From: Nocardioides sp.
GTDB taxonomy: Bacteria > Actinomycetota > Actinomycetes > Propionibacteriales > Nocardioidaceae
Assembly: GCF_030019515.1 (NCBI RefSeq)
Contig: NZ_JASEEQ010000008.1
Location: forward strand, 1-64,000
Length of the DNA stretch: 64,000 bases
Direction: 5' to 3'
The translations under genes were made by a program, and so were the position numbers. Under the pieces are notes generated by a model that had not been told where the DNA came from, searched no databases, and worked only from the letters and a program-made list of their open reading frames with translations. The number at the start of each line of letters is the position of its first letter. Within the stretch, counting starts at the first letter, position 1. This document shows positions 8,547 through 16,520 of the stretch, piece by piece.

Positions 8547-9214
8547 CGGCCCGCCCCCGCCTCGGCGTGCGGACCGAGCCGGGCGAGCAGGCTGCGCAGC
8601 GGTTCGCCGGACAGGTTGAGCGCGTCCTCCCGCCACGAAGAGACCACCTGCTCCTCACCACCGTCGCCGTGCTCACCGCTGCCGAGGGCGCGGAGCATGG
8701 CCTCCTCGGTCGTCTCGAACCACGACAGCGGGTTCCCCGTCCACCGCGACACGCGCTGTTCGAGGTCGGCGAGCTGATGCTGCCAGGTCTGGTCGTCCTC
8801 GGCGACGTCGGACGGGCGGACCACGAGCACGTCGATGTCGGAAGCGGGTCCGGCCTCACCGCGAGCCAGCGACCCGAACAGGGACGCGTGGACGGCCGGA
8901 ACCTCCCAGGAGCCGATCTGTTCGCGCAGGCGAGCCAGGAGTGTTTCGCGGGCGGTGACGGCCTCGAGGACGGGCCGGGCGAGGAGATGGTCGCGGTTGA
9001 GGGTGTAGAGGCGGGCGTTGCCGGCCGGCTGGACGTCGACCAGACCGTGATCGGCGAGCCGGTCGAGAACCTTCTGGACGGCCGGGTGCGTGCCACGGCG
9101 GGCGAGCTCGGCGATCCGGCGTCCGGTCAACGGCTGCTCGGTGCGCGCAAGCACGGTGAGCGTCTCGGCGTCCAGCGTCGGGACGAGGCTGCTCAGCGGT
9201 TGGGTCAGGTCCAC
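8543..9214 (-). CDS. Winged-helix / minimal nucleotidyltransferase (putative antitoxin)
   Basis: A 223-residue protein from a GTG at 9214. The N-terminal third (about 15-75) is a winged helix (LTGRRIAELARRGTHPAVQ, KVLDRLADHGLVDVQPAGN). The second domain has the MNT signature GS-x10-DxD: GSLARGEAGPASDIDVLVV with G114, S115, D126 and D128. MNT antitoxins transfer AMP to a partner HEPN toxin. The wHTH suggests that this protein also represses its own promoter, for which the inverted repeats at 9234-9273 are candidates. Gene order antitoxin-toxin with a 4-base overlap fits a toxin-antitoxin operon. Confidence 0.8.
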   Translation of the reverse strand: MDLTQPLSSLVPTLDAETLTVLARTEQPLTGRRIAELARRGTHPAVQKVLDRLADHGLVDVQPAGNARLYTLNRDHLLARPVLEAVTARETLLARLREQIGSWEVPAVHASLFGSLARGEAGPASDIDVLVVRPSDVAEDDQTWQHQLADLEQRVSRWTGNPLSWFETTEEAMLRALGSGEHGDGGEEQVVSSWREDALNLSGEPLRSLLARLGPHAEAGAGR

Positions 9215-9233
9215 GGCCCCATACTGTCGCCGG

Positions 9234-9273
9234 CACTTACCAAGTGGCAAGAATACACAACATACGGTAAGTG
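9234..9273 (-). promoter_or_regulatory. Candidate operator of the MNT/HEPN pair
   Basis: CACTTACC (9234-9241) and GGTAAGTG (9266-9273) are perfect 8-bp inverted arms 24 bases apart. The left arm is also half of a tighter palindrome, CACTT-ACC-AAGTG (9234-9246). The region is AT-rich for this genome and lies 20-60 bases before the GTG start of the winged-helix gene, where an autoregulatory operator would be expected. Confidence 0.6.
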
Positions 9274-9324
9274 TGCTTTCCAAGGCTGTGGAGCTTCGAC
9301 GTCCCGGAGCCCAGACGGCGGGGG

Positions 9325-9801
9325 TCAGGCTGCGCCCGGCTCGGGCGCGGCTCCGGGCTCGAGGAAGACGTAGCGCCGGAAGACCCAGAAGCGGGCGGCG
9401 GTGCTCAGGCCGAGGCCGATCACGTTCGCCGACAGGTTGTCCGCCCACACGTCGGAGAGCCCCAGCAGGTACCGGCTGACCGTCAGGCACAGCACCGGGA
9501 TCGCCATCGTCGCTGCCCCGAGGCCGAAGAAGCGCAGCACTCCCTGGACCGGGTCCTCGACCTCGCGGTGGCGGAACGCCCACAGTCGCATGCCGGCGTA
9601 CGCCACCGCGCCGGCGACGACGTTGGCCAGGACGTACGCCGGGATCGGCTGGTGCCGCATCGGCGCGGCGTCGAGCAGGGTGCCGTGCACGAGGGCGTTG
9701 AAGCCCACGACGGAGACCGCGGTCGCGAGCCCGCCGACCGTGAGGAACCGGGCGATCTCGCTGAGCAGGTGCCCGGCGCGGGGGACGGGAGGTGCCGGCA
9801 C
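9325..9801 (-). CDS. GtrA family membrane protein
   Basis: About 158 residues from GTG 9801 (a further in-frame GTG lies at 9819). Four hydrophobic helices: FLTVGGLATAVSVVGFNALV, AYVLANVVAGAVAYAGMRLW, GAATMAIPVLCLTVSRYL and LSANVIGLGLSTAARFWVF. The ending ARFWVFRRYVFL is the GtrA family signature. GtrA-like proteins flip lipid-linked sugars or accompany glycosyltransferases in cell-envelope glycosylation. No glycosyltransferase is adjacent here, so the partner is unknown. Confidence 0.85.
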   Translation of the reverse strand: MPAPPVPRAGHLLSEIARFLTVGGLATAVSVVGFNALVHGTLLDAAPMRHQPIPAYVLANVVAGAVAYAGMRLWAFRHREVEDPVQGVLRFFGLGAATMAIPVLCLTVSRYLLGLSDVWADNLSANVIGLGLSTAARFWVFRRYVFLEPGAAPEPGAA

Positions 9802-9845
9802 GCTTCCGAGGCTACCCACGAACCTGGTCCGGGACGGTCGGGGAG

Positions 9846-10304
9846 TCACCGCCGGCGCAACGGCCCGGACATGGCGTAGATCCCGGCGCCGAGGGTGCCG
9901 ACCACCGCCAGGTGCGGGCCGAAGGACTGGGCGGCGACCAGCGAGGCGAGGGTGCCCTGGGCGGCGAGCAGCCAGCGCCGCACCTGGCTGCTCGCGGCGC
10001 GACCCGTGCAGCACCAGGCGGCGAAGTGCTCGCAGTTGTAGCGGACCAGGTGGTAGCCCATCGAACCCAGCCGGGACTCGGCCTGACGGACCGTGTCCTC
10101 GGGACGGAGTCGAGTCTCGTAGGAGCGGACCCGTACCTCGGACCCGGCGGCGAACACGTCCAACGGCGTGCGTGTGACGCGGCGGACGCTCCCCCGCGGG
10201 CCGGCGTAGTGGATCACCGATCCGTCACCGCAGTCGATCCCGTGGTGGGTATAGCGGCGCCCCCGGCACACGTAGACGTGATCCCCGCGCGCCACCACCG
10301 TCAC
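9846..10304 (-). CDS. LRAT-domain (NlpC/P60-like fold) protein
   Basis: A 152-residue protein from GTG 10304. It shows GDHVYVCRGRRYTHHGID and VIHYAGPRG, and the catalytic block YNCEHFAAWCCTG. The Cys in NCEHF and the His in the THHGI motif match the lecithin:retinol acyltransferase family of papain-like cysteine acyltransferases. Two hydrophobic stretches near the end (TLASLVAAQSF, LAVVGTLGAGIYAMSG) suggest membrane attachment. Bacterial members are uncharacterised; acyl transfer or phospholipase activity on lipids is inferred from the fold. Confidence 0.8.
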   Translation of the reverse strand: MTVVARGDHVYVCRGRRYTHHGIDCGDGSVIHYAGPRGSVRRVTRTPLDVFAAGSEVRVRSYETRLRPEDTVRQAESRLGSMGYHLVRYNCEHFAAWCCTGRAASSQVRRWLLAAQGTLASLVAAQSFGPHLAVVGTLGAGIYAMSGPLRRR

Positions 10305-10355
10305 CTCGTCCCACGTCGTCCGGGCTCGGCCCCGGACTGCGATCCTACGCGGGGA

Positions 10356-10709
10356 TCAGCCCAGCAGGTCGCGCAGCACGACCGCCTGGTTGTGCTCGGT
10401 GTCGCGGGCGCCGAAGAGCAGCGTGACGACGCGGTGCTCGTCCCGGATCGCACGGAGCCGGGCCAGCGCGTCCGACCCGTCCAGCTCGGCGCGGTAGCGC
10501 TCGGCGAACTCCGTGAACCGCTCGGGGTCGTGCCCGAACCAGCGCCGCAGGTCGGTCGACGGGCCGACGTCCTTGAGCCACTCGTCGTAGGCCGCGTCGG
10601 CCTTGCTCAGGCCGCGCGGCCAGACCCGGTCGACGAGGACCCGGTGCCCGTCGGCCTTCGCCGGGTCGTCGTAGACCCGCTTGATGCGAACGGCGGACTT
10701 CGGTGCCAC
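10356..10709 (-). CDS. DUF488 family protein
   Basis: A 117-residue protein from GTG 10709. Recognisable DUF488 motifs are RIKRVYDDP, VLVDRVWPRGLSKADAA and the ending VVTLLFGARDTEHNQAVVL. The family is common in bacteria and without assigned biochemical function. It is divergent from the gene at 10746, with 36 bases between starts. Confidence 0.88.
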   Translation of the reverse strand: MAPKSAVRIKRVYDDPAKADGHRVLVDRVWPRGLSKADAAYDEWLKDVGPSTDLRRWFGHDPERFTEFAERYRAELDGSDALARLRAIRDEHRVVTLLFGARDTEHNQAVVLRDLLG

Positions 10710-10745
10710 GCCTGCCAGGCTACGCCCCGCCCTACGATCGCCGAC

Positions 10746-11513
10746 GTGAGCGTGAGGAGGGTGGCCGTGGCCGGCGCGACCGGGCTGATCGGCTCCCAGG
10801 TGGTGCGGTTCGCCGCGGCCGCCGGCCATCAGGTGGTCGGGCTCAGCCGCAGCGGCGGCGTCGACCTCACCGACCCGGCCGCCCTCGGCGACCACCTCCG
10901 AGACGTCGACGCAGTCGTCGACGTGACTCGGCCCCCGACGATGGACCAGCAGGCCGCGACGCGGCTCTTCACCGAAGTCGCGAGGAACCTCGGCACCGCG
11001 GCCCGGGCCGCCGGGGTGCGGCGTACGGTCGTCCTCTCGATCGTGGGGATCGAGGAGAGCCAGGACTTCGGCTGGTACGTCGCCACGCTCGCGCACGAGC
11101 GCGCCACCCGCGAGCACGCGCCCGGCCCCCGGGTGCTGCGCTCGACCCAGTTCCACGAGTTCCCCGGACAGGTGCTCGCGCGCTCCCGTCGTGGCGATCG
11201 CGCGGAGATCATGGACCTGCCCACCCAGCCGGTGGCCTCCGCGGAGGTCGCGCGGCTCCTGGTCGAGCTGGCGACCCAGGACCTCGACCCCGACCGGGGC
11301 GGCGACGTCGAGGTCGCCGGCCCCCGGCGCGAGAGCCTGGTGGACCTGGTGCGGCGGCTGGTCGCGCTGCGCGGAGAGCACGTCGAGGTCGTGCCCGCAC
11401 CCGCCGCGGCCAGCATGGCCGGCGGCTCGGTACTGCCCGGTCCGCACGCCCTGATCCGCGGTGAGGACTGGGAGACGTGGGCCCGGGCGGCGGTGGCCGC
11501 CGGCCGGGCCTGA
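10746..11513 (+). CDS. NAD(P)-binding, NmrA/SDR-like protein
   Basis: A 255-residue protein with an N-terminal Rossmann motif VAVAGATGLIGSQVV (GxTGxxG) and a sugar-epimerase/NmrA-like body with STQFHEFPGQVL and PVASAEVARLLVELA. Atypical SDRs of this type bind NAD(P)H as reductases, isomerases or redox sensors. The canonical YxxxK pair is not obvious, so a sensor or non-standard reductase is possible. GTG at 10746 is preceded by TACGAT at 10733-10738 with 7 bases between, so the message is probably leaderless. Confidence 0.82.
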   Translation: MSVRRVAVAGATGLIGSQVVRFAAAAGHQVVGLSRSGGVDLTDPAALGDHLRDVDAVVDVTRPPTMDQQAATRLFTEVARNLGTAARAAGVRRTVVLSIVGIEESQDFGWYVATLAHERATREHAPGPRVLRSTQFHEFPGQVLARSRRGDRAEIMDLPTQPVASAEVARLLVELATQDLDPDRGGDVEVAGPRRESLVDLVRRLVALRGEHVEVVPAPAAASMAGGSVLPGPHALIRGEDWETWARAAVAAGRA

Positions 11514-11536
11514 GCCGCGTCGAGCCTCGGCGACCG

Positions 11537-12868
11537 CTACGGCCGCACGTTGTGGTTGAGCGCGAAGACGTTGCCCGGGTCGTAGGCCCGCTTCACCTCG
11601 GCGAGGCGGGCATACGTCGCCGGCGGGTACGCCGCCGCCACGTCCTCGAGCGTCGCCGAGCCCTGGAAGTTCACGTAGCTACCGGTGCCCCGGGCCGCCA
11701 CGGCTCGCCACGGCACCAGTGCCTCGGCGACCTCCGCGTCGGTGCTGGCGCCGGACAGCACCACCATCCCGACGACCATCGCCTCGGCGTCCCGGTGGGC
11801 GAACGCGGTCGCGTCGGCCGGTACCCGCGCGAACGCGCCGCCGAGGCTGCGCACCGCGACCGCCCGGGGCGGCCCGGGGATCTCGTGCAGACCGACGACC
11901 TCGGCGATCACGTCCTCGTCGAGCGCGGGCACCAGGGTGTTGCGGCCCACCAGGCGCACACCCGGCGGGTGCTGGGCGTCCTCGAGGACCTCCGCGTACC
12001 GGCACTCGCGGATGCTCGCCTCGGTGACCGTCCCGAGCTCGAGCAGCGGCTCGATCGCGGCGTCCGCGTCCGCCGCGGTGGCGCCGGGGTCGCCGGCGTA
12101 GCAGAGCAGGACCGTCGCGGTCGCGGCCGCGCCGGGGACTCGAGGCGCCAGCACCAGGGTGCTGGACAGCTCCTCGGGGGCGGTCCGCATCGCGTCCCGC
12201 CACCGGCGCAGCAGCCCGGCGGCGTCGTCCAGCGCGTAGGTCACGGTCCCGTGATGCACGGTCGTGACCGGCCGGGCGACGAAGTCGAAGGACACCACGA
12301 CGCCGAAGTTCCCCCCGCCGCCGCGCAACGCCCAGAACAGCTCGGGGTGCTCGTCCGCGGACGTCACCAGCACGCGGCCGTCCGCGGTCACCACCCGGGC
12401 TCCGACCAGGCTGTCGATGGCCAGGCCGTGCCGGCGCACCAGCCACCCGACCCCGCCGCCGAGGGTAAGGCCCCCGACGCCGACGGCGGCGGTGTCGCCG
12501 GAGGTGATGCCCCAGCCGTGCGGGTCGAGCGCCGCGGCGACCTGTCCCCAGCGCGCGCCGCCGCCGACGCGGACCAGCCGGCGCGCATGATCGACGACCT
12601 CGACGGCGTCCAGGCGGCCGAGGTCGATGACCAGGCCGCCGTCGTTCGTGCTGTGTCCCACGGGGCTGTGCCCGCCCGAGCGCACGGCCACCGCGAGGCC
12701 ACGGCGTACGGCGTGGTCCAGCGCGGCCGCGACCTCGTCCGGGTCCCGCGGCCGCACGATCAGCGCAGGCTCTCCGGTCGCGAAGAACACCCGGGCGGCG
12801 TCGTCGTAGCCGTCGTCACCGGGTCGTAGCGACTCGAGGGCCAGCTCGGTCGTCTCCTGAAGGCTCAT
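11537..12868 (-). CDS. FAD-linked oxidase (BBE-like)
   Basis: A 443-residue flavoprotein. The FAD-binding domain includes AVAVRSGGHSPVGHSTNDGG, whose His near residue 66 is the usual 8-alpha-histidyl FAD attachment. The second loop reads SGDTAAVGVGGLTLGGGVGW and lacks the Cys that bicovalent relatives use, so FAD is probably attached at one point only. The C-terminus YVNFQGSATLEDVAAAYPPATYARLAEVKRAYDP-type BBE segment is intact (ends DPGNVFALNHNVRP). Such enzymes oxidise sugars, alkaloids or other alcohols with oxygen; the substrate is not predictable. The start is followed by AT-poor spacer and a GAGGAGAAGACG ribosome site. Confidence 0.9.
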   Translation of the reverse strand: MSLQETTELALESLRPGDDGYDDAARVFFATGEPALIVRPRDPDEVAAALDHAVRRGLAVAVRSGGHSPVGHSTNDGGLVIDLGRLDAVEVVDHARRLVRVGGGARWGQVAAALDPHGWGITSGDTAAVGVGGLTLGGGVGWLVRRHGLAIDSLVGARVVTADGRVLVTSADEHPELFWALRGGGGNFGVVVSFDFVARPVTTVHHGTVTYALDDAAGLLRRWRDAMRTAPEELSSTLVLAPRVPGAAATATVLLCYAGDPGATAADADAAIEPLLELGTVTEASIRECRYAEVLEDAQHPPGVRLVGRNTLVPALDEDVIAEVVGLHEIPGPPRAVAVRSLGGAFARVPADATAFAHRDAEAMVVGMVVLSGASTDAEVAEALVPWRAVAARGTGSYVNFQGSATLEDVAAAYPPATYARLAEVKRAYDPGNVFALNHNVRP

Positions 12869-13171
12869 CGTCTTCTCCTCGTCCTCGGCCGGTCGGTCCG
12901 GTCACAGGTCAGATCCTCGGCGGACCTTCGGTGCCGCCGCGTCGCCCGAGGGGTGTCTCTTCCGGCTGCCAGCGGGGCGGGTGGCCGGTGCCTCGACCAC
13001 CTCGCCGGGCGCAGTGCCGGCGTACTCCGGCGGCGCAGCTGTGCGGGTCCGTCACCATGACGACGAAGGAGCCGCCGCGGATCTGACAGTCGACCTACCG
13101 CCCACGGAGTAGGGCGGGCGTACTCCCGCCGCGCGATGTGGACGGCCGACCACGGCCCTACCCTCGAGACC
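12869..13171. other. 303-base non-coding gap
   Basis: Divergent region between the FAD oxidase and the histidine kinase. It contains the ribosome site of the oxidase, a short GGCGGG/CCCGCC hairpin near 13112-13130 and TACCCT at 13159-13164. TACCCT is 7 bases before the kinase ATG, a leaderless-type -10 box. No further gene is visible. Sensor kinases of this class usually have several more N-terminal membrane helices, and none can be read in frame here. Confidence 0.5.
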
Positions 13172-13951
13172 ATGCGCACCGATCGGGGATGGCGACGGTT
13201 CTACGCGACCGGCTGGCTGGTCTCGGCGGCCGCCGGGCTGGCCGCCTTCGCGCAGTGGCACGCCTACGTCCGCGAGGTCGAGCGGCGCGCCGAGGAGGCC
13301 GAGCGCACCCGCGACGAGGTCGCCCGCCGCCGGGCCGTGGAGGAGCGGCTCCGGATCGCCCGAGACCTGCACGACTCGCTGACCCACAGCATCTCGGTGA
13401 TCAAGGTCCAGGCCGGCGTCGCTGCCCACCTGGCGAGGAAGAGCGGCGAGGAGCCGTCGGCCGCGCTGCTCGCGATCCAGGAGGCGAGCACCGACGCCGT
13501 GCGCGAGCTGCGCTCGACGCTCGACGTGCTACGCCGCGACGAGATCACGGCCGGCAACGGGCTGGACCGGCTGCCGGAGCTGGTCGAGCGCGCGCGGTCC
13601 TCCGGCCTGCCGATCACGTACACGGTGCGCGGAGTGGTGCGCCCACTGCGACCGGAGGTCGAGCAGGCGGCGTACCGGGTGGTCCAGGAGGCGCTGACCA
13701 ACGTCACCCGGCACGCCGGTCCCGCGGCCGCCGCGGTCGAGGTCAGGTACGGCGCGGCCGCGGTCATCGTCCGGGTCGACGACGACGGAGCCGGGTCGCC
13801 GCGGCCGCCGGTGCCGGGCTACGGCCTGGTGGGGATGCGCGAACGGGTCACCGGCGTGGGCGGGCGGCTGCGTGCCGAGCCGGGCGGCTCGCGCGGATTC
13901 ACCGTCGTCGCCGAGCTGCCCGCGGACGCGGCTCCGGGACCCGCGTCGTGA
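13172..13951 (+). CDS. NarL-type sensor histidine kinase with a short N-terminus
   Basis: 259 residues from ATG 13172 (a longer frame opens at 13136 but TACCCT 7 bases before 13172 supports the shorter form). A single hydrophobic helix (GWLVSAAAGLAAFAQW) is followed by a short coiled coil (VREVERRAEEAERTRDEV). Next come HisKA_3 with LRIARDLHDSLTHSISVI, whose His is the phosphoacceptor, and an HATPase with EALTNVTRHA, DDDGAG and GYGLVGMRERV. Relatives usually have four or more membrane helices, so the sensing part looks truncated. It overlaps the response regulator by GTGA. Confidence 0.9.
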   Translation: MRTDRGWRRFYATGWLVSAAAGLAAFAQWHAYVREVERRAEEAERTRDEVARRRAVEERLRIARDLHDSLTHSISVIKVQAGVAAHLARKSGEEPSAALLAIQEASTDAVRELRSTLDVLRRDEITAGNGLDRLPELVERARSSGLPITYTVRGVVRPLRPEVEQAAYRVVQEALTNVTRHAGPAAAAVEVRYGAAAVIVRVDDDGAGSPRPPVPGYGLVGMRERVTGVGGRLRAEPGGSRGFTVVAELPADAAPGPAS

Positions 13952-14682
13952 CCCCGGCTTCGAGTCCGGAGGTGACCCCGGCTGTGACCCCGGCTGTGAC
14001 CCCGGATGTGACCCGGGCGGTGATCCGGGTGGTGCTGGTCGACGACCAGCCGCTGATCCGGAGCGGGATCCGCGCCCTCCTAGACGCCGAGGACGACATC
14101 GAGGTGGTGGGGGAGGGCGCCACCGGTCTCGACGGTGTCGCGCTCGCGCTCGCACACCGGCCCGACATCGTCCTGATGGACGTCCAGATGCCCGAGATGG
14201 ACGGGATCGAGGCCACCCGCCGGATCGCGAGCGACGAGCAGCTCGCCGAGGTGTCGGTGGTGATGCTGACCAACTACGGGCTCGACGAGTACGTCTTCAA
14301 CTCCCTGCGGGCGGGTGCCGCCGGCTTCGTCGTCAAGGACACCGAGCCCGCCGACCTGGTGGAGGCACTGCGCGTGACGGTGCGCGGGGACGCGCTGCTC
14401 TCCCCGACCGTCACCCGCAGGCTGATCAGCGAGTTCGCGGCCCGGCCGGCTGATGCGCTCCCCTCGGCGGAGCTGAGCTCCCTCACCAACCGGGAGCGGG
14501 AGGTCGTGGCGCTGGTGGCCCACGGGCTGAGCAACGACGAGATCGCCGAGCGGATGGTGCTCAGCCCGATGACCGCGAAGACGCACGTGAGCCGGGCGAT
14601 GACGAAGCTCGGGGCACGGGACCGCGCGCAGCTGGTCGTGTTCGCCTACCAGTCCGGACTGGTGGTGCCTCGCCGACCCTGA
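13948..14682 (+). CDS. NarL/LuxR-family response regulator
   Basis: Up to 244 residues from the first GTG at 13948, which overlaps the kinase stop (GTGA). The receiver domain has the acidic pair in VVLVDDQPLIRSG, the phospho-Asp in IVLMDVQMPEMDG, and the Lys in FVVKDTEP. The C-terminal LuxR helix-turn-helix is LTNREREVVALVAHGLSND through MTAKTHVSRAMTKLGARDR. The real start is uncertain: five further in-frame GTGs follow at exact 12-base steps from 13972 to 14020, and any would leave the receiver intact. It forms a two-component pair with the upstream kinase; targets are unknown. Confidence 0.93.
   Translation: MTPASSPEVTPAVTPAVTPDVTRAVIRVVLVDDQPLIRSGIRALLDAEDDIEVVGEGATGLDGVALALAHRPDIVLMDVQMPEMDGIEATRRIASDEQLAEVSVVMLTNYGLDEYVFNSLRAGAAGFVVKDTEPADLVEALRVTVRGDALLSPTVTRRLISEFAARPADALPSAELSSLTNREREVVALVAHGLSNDEIAERMVLSPMTAKTHVSRAMTKLGARDRAQLVVFAYQSGLVVPRRP
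13972..14031 (+). repeat. 12-base tandem repeat containing GTG start codons
   Basis: Five units of 12 bases: GTGACCCCGGCT twice, then GTGACCCCGGAT, GTGACCCGGGCG and GTGATCCGGGTG. They encode (V/M)TPA-type tetrapeptides at the extreme N-terminus of the response regulator. Each unit supplies an in-frame GTG. Confidence 0.92.
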
Positions 14683-14714
14683 CGGAGACGCGGCCGGGCG
14701 GCACGGATCGCTGG

Positions 14715-15623
14715 TCAGGCGGCCCGCGGACCGTGATCCGAGCCGACCCGCCGACCGACGTGCCGGTGGGTGGACAGGAACCGCTCCGGCGCCGGCAGGT
14801 CGATGTCGCCGCTGTCGATCCAGCGCAGCGAGGCCTGGCGGGCGCGGTGCACGAGCTCGGCGCCGTGGCTGAAGTCGGCGGCCGAGACCCGCAGCGGGCA
14901 GAGCGGCGGCAGCACCTTGAGGCTCGCGACCCCGGCCAGCGCGGCGACGTCGCGGGCCTGCCGCTGCTCGATGAGCAGGGTCAGGGCGTGCAGGGCGGTC
15001 CCGAGGGCGGAGGACGGTGGCGCCGGGAGGGCGCACGCGCTCCCCGCCGGGAGCACGTAGATCAGCGTCGCGCCCAGGTCGACGGCCTCCGCGAGGCCGG
15101 TGCGGTGCGCCACCCCGCCGTCGACCAGGTACCGGTCCCCCAGCTGGTCGTCGGCCAGCACGACCGGCGGGAACACCCCGGGGATCGCGGCGCTGGCCAG
15201 CACCGCGGCGACCAGCGGGCCCGAGGAGAGCGTGACGTTCTGGCCGGTGATCAGGTCGGCGGTGACCAGGTGGGTGGGCACCAGCGCGTCCTCGAGCCGG
15301 GCGCCGCCGGCGTGGCCGGCGACCAGGGCGCGCAGCCGCTCGGAGGAGGTCACCGCCGGGGCCTGCCCGAGGAGGCCGCGCAGCGCGGTCCGGATCTCGA
15401 GTGGGAACACGTCGCTGCGCCGCAGCCGGGTCCAGACGCCCTCCAGCCCGGCGAGCGAGTCCGTGGCGGTGCCGTGCACGGCCAGCCAGGCGGCGTTCAT
15501 CGCGCCGGCGGACGTGCCGACCAGGAGGTCGGGCTCGATGCCACGGGCCGCCAGGGCCTGCAGCATCCCGACCTGGACGGCGCCGAGACTGCCGCCGCCG
15601 GAGAGGACGAACGCGGTCGTCAT
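14715..15623 (-). CDS. Patatin-like phospholipase
   Basis: A 302-residue patatin domain. It has the oxyanion loop SGGGSLGAVQVG near the start, the nucleophile elbow LVGTSAGAMNAAW (Ser of GTSAG, about residue 38), and the dyad aspartate in YLVDGGVAHRTGL. Length is normal for RssA-like bacterial patatins, with no signal peptide, so it is a cytoplasmic or membrane-associated lipid acyl hydrolase. It reads away from the response regulator (convergent) and lies just downstream of the sigma/anti-sigma operon on the same strand with a 13-base gap, so it may be part of it. Confidence 0.92.
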   Translation of the reverse strand: MTTAFVLSGGGSLGAVQVGMLQALAARGIEPDLLVGTSAGAMNAAWLAVHGTATDSLAGLEGVWTRLRRSDVFPLEIRTALRGLLGQAPAVTSSERLRALVAGHAGGARLEDALVPTHLVTADLITGQNVTLSSGPLVAAVLASAAIPGVFPPVVLADDQLGDRYLVDGGVAHRTGLAEAVDLGATLIYVLPAGSACALPAPPSSALGTALHALTLLIEQRQARDVAALAGVASLKVLPPLCPLRVSAADFSHGAELVHRARQASLRWIDSGDIDLPAPERFLSTHRHVGRRVGSDHGPRAA

Positions 15624-15636
15624 CGTCGGCCTCGAC

Positions 15637-15870
15637 TCAGCCCGCGTCGGCGATGAGCAGGTCCCGCAGCGCCTCGGCCTCCTCGGCGCAGGCGCCGCAC
15701 CCGCGCAGGTGCGCCTCGAGAGCCGGGTCGCGGTGCTGCGGGTCCGCGAGCCGGCGCTCGACGTACTCGTCGAGCAGCGCGAAGCAGTCGTCGCACGACA
15801 GGTAGGGGCTGGTGTCCACCAGCAGGCGGGAGATCGTCGCGGGGTCGAGGCTGCGGTTCGGGCGGGTCAT
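15637..15870 (-). CDS. Zinc-finger anti-sigma factor (ZAS type)
   Basis: A small 77-residue protein with the ZAS motif H-x3-C-x2-C in AHLRGCGACAEEAE, plus an upstream Cys pair (LSCDDCFALL). ZAS anti-sigma factors bind zinc and sequester their ECF sigma factor, releasing it on redox or other signals. It has no membrane helix, so it is cytoplasmic. ATG 15870 overlaps the sigma gene stop by 4 bases (ATGA), tying it to that sigma. Confidence 0.85.
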   Translation of the reverse strand: MTRPNRSLDPATISRLLVDTSPYLSCDDCFALLDEYVERRLADPQHRDPALEAHLRGCGACAEEAEALRDLLIADAG

Positions 15871-16520
15871 GAGGTGCTCCGGTCGGGGCGGGGGTCGAGG
15901 TGGCCGCCGGTGATGAGCGCGGCGCGCAGGCGGCGGCGCGCGTCGTGCAGGGCCTTGTAGAGCGCGTTGCGGGTGGTGCCGAGGCGGTCGGCGAGGACGT
16001 CGATCGGCACCTCCTCCACCACCAGCGCCAGCAGCACGCGGCGCTGGTGCGGCGTGAGCTCCGAGGCGATCGCGGCGCCGACGGCGCGCGCGAGCTGGCT
16101 CGCCTCGGTGACCGCGGCCGGCGAGGGCGAGCTGTCCACGAGCGTGAACGTGTCCGGCAGCGGGACCTCGCGGTGCCGCCAGGCCTGGCGGCGTACGGCG
16201 ACGCCGGCGTGGAGCACCCCGAACTTGTACGCCCAGGTGGTGAACCGGCTGCGGCCCTCGAAGCTCCCGAGCTGACGCAGCACCGCGACCAGGGCGTCGT
16301 CGGCCGCCTGCTGGGCCAGGTCCTCGAGCTCGCCCGGGCCGGCGCCCGGCAGCAGGTCCCGCAACCGCCAGACCTGGTGCCGGGTGGCGCGCACCAGGAG
16401 ACTGCGGAGGCTCTGCAGCGCGAGCTGGCCGGCCGGGCCGTCGTCGTCGAGGTCCGTGATCCAGGCGTCGTCCGCGGGCGGGGGGACCACCTCGGGACTG
16501 GTGGGGTTCACAGTGGTCAC
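15867..16520 (-). CDS. ECF RNA polymerase sigma factor
   Basis: A 217-residue ECF sigma from GTG 16520 (overlap GTGA with the gene upstream). The sigma-2 region includes LEDLAQQAADDALVAVLRQL and SRFTTWAYKFGVL. The sigma-4 region includes LTPHQRRVLLALVVEEVPID and LADRLGTTRNALYKALHDAR. The N-terminal 45 residues are an acidic extension. It is the middle gene of a three-gene coupled operon with a small protein and a ZAS anti-sigma. The inverted, near-identical promoters in 16754-16885 suggest it drives its own operon and the divergent envelope genes. Confidence 0.92.
   Translation of the reverse strand: MTTVNPTSPEVVPPPADDAWITDLDDDGPAGQLALQSLRSLLVRATRHQVWRLRDLLPGAGPGELEDLAQQAADDALVAVLRQLGSFEGRSRFTTWAYKFGVLHAGVAVRRQAWRHREVPLPDTFTLVDSSPSPAAVTEASQLARAVGAAIASELTPHQRRVLLALVVEEVPIDVLADRLGTTRNALYKALHDARRRLRAALITGGHLDPRPDRSTS

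Noticed and set aside
8639..9096. A minus-strand frame giving an Arg/Pro-rich protein over the MNT gene
   Set aside because: It lacks any motif and overlaps the MNT gene out of frame.
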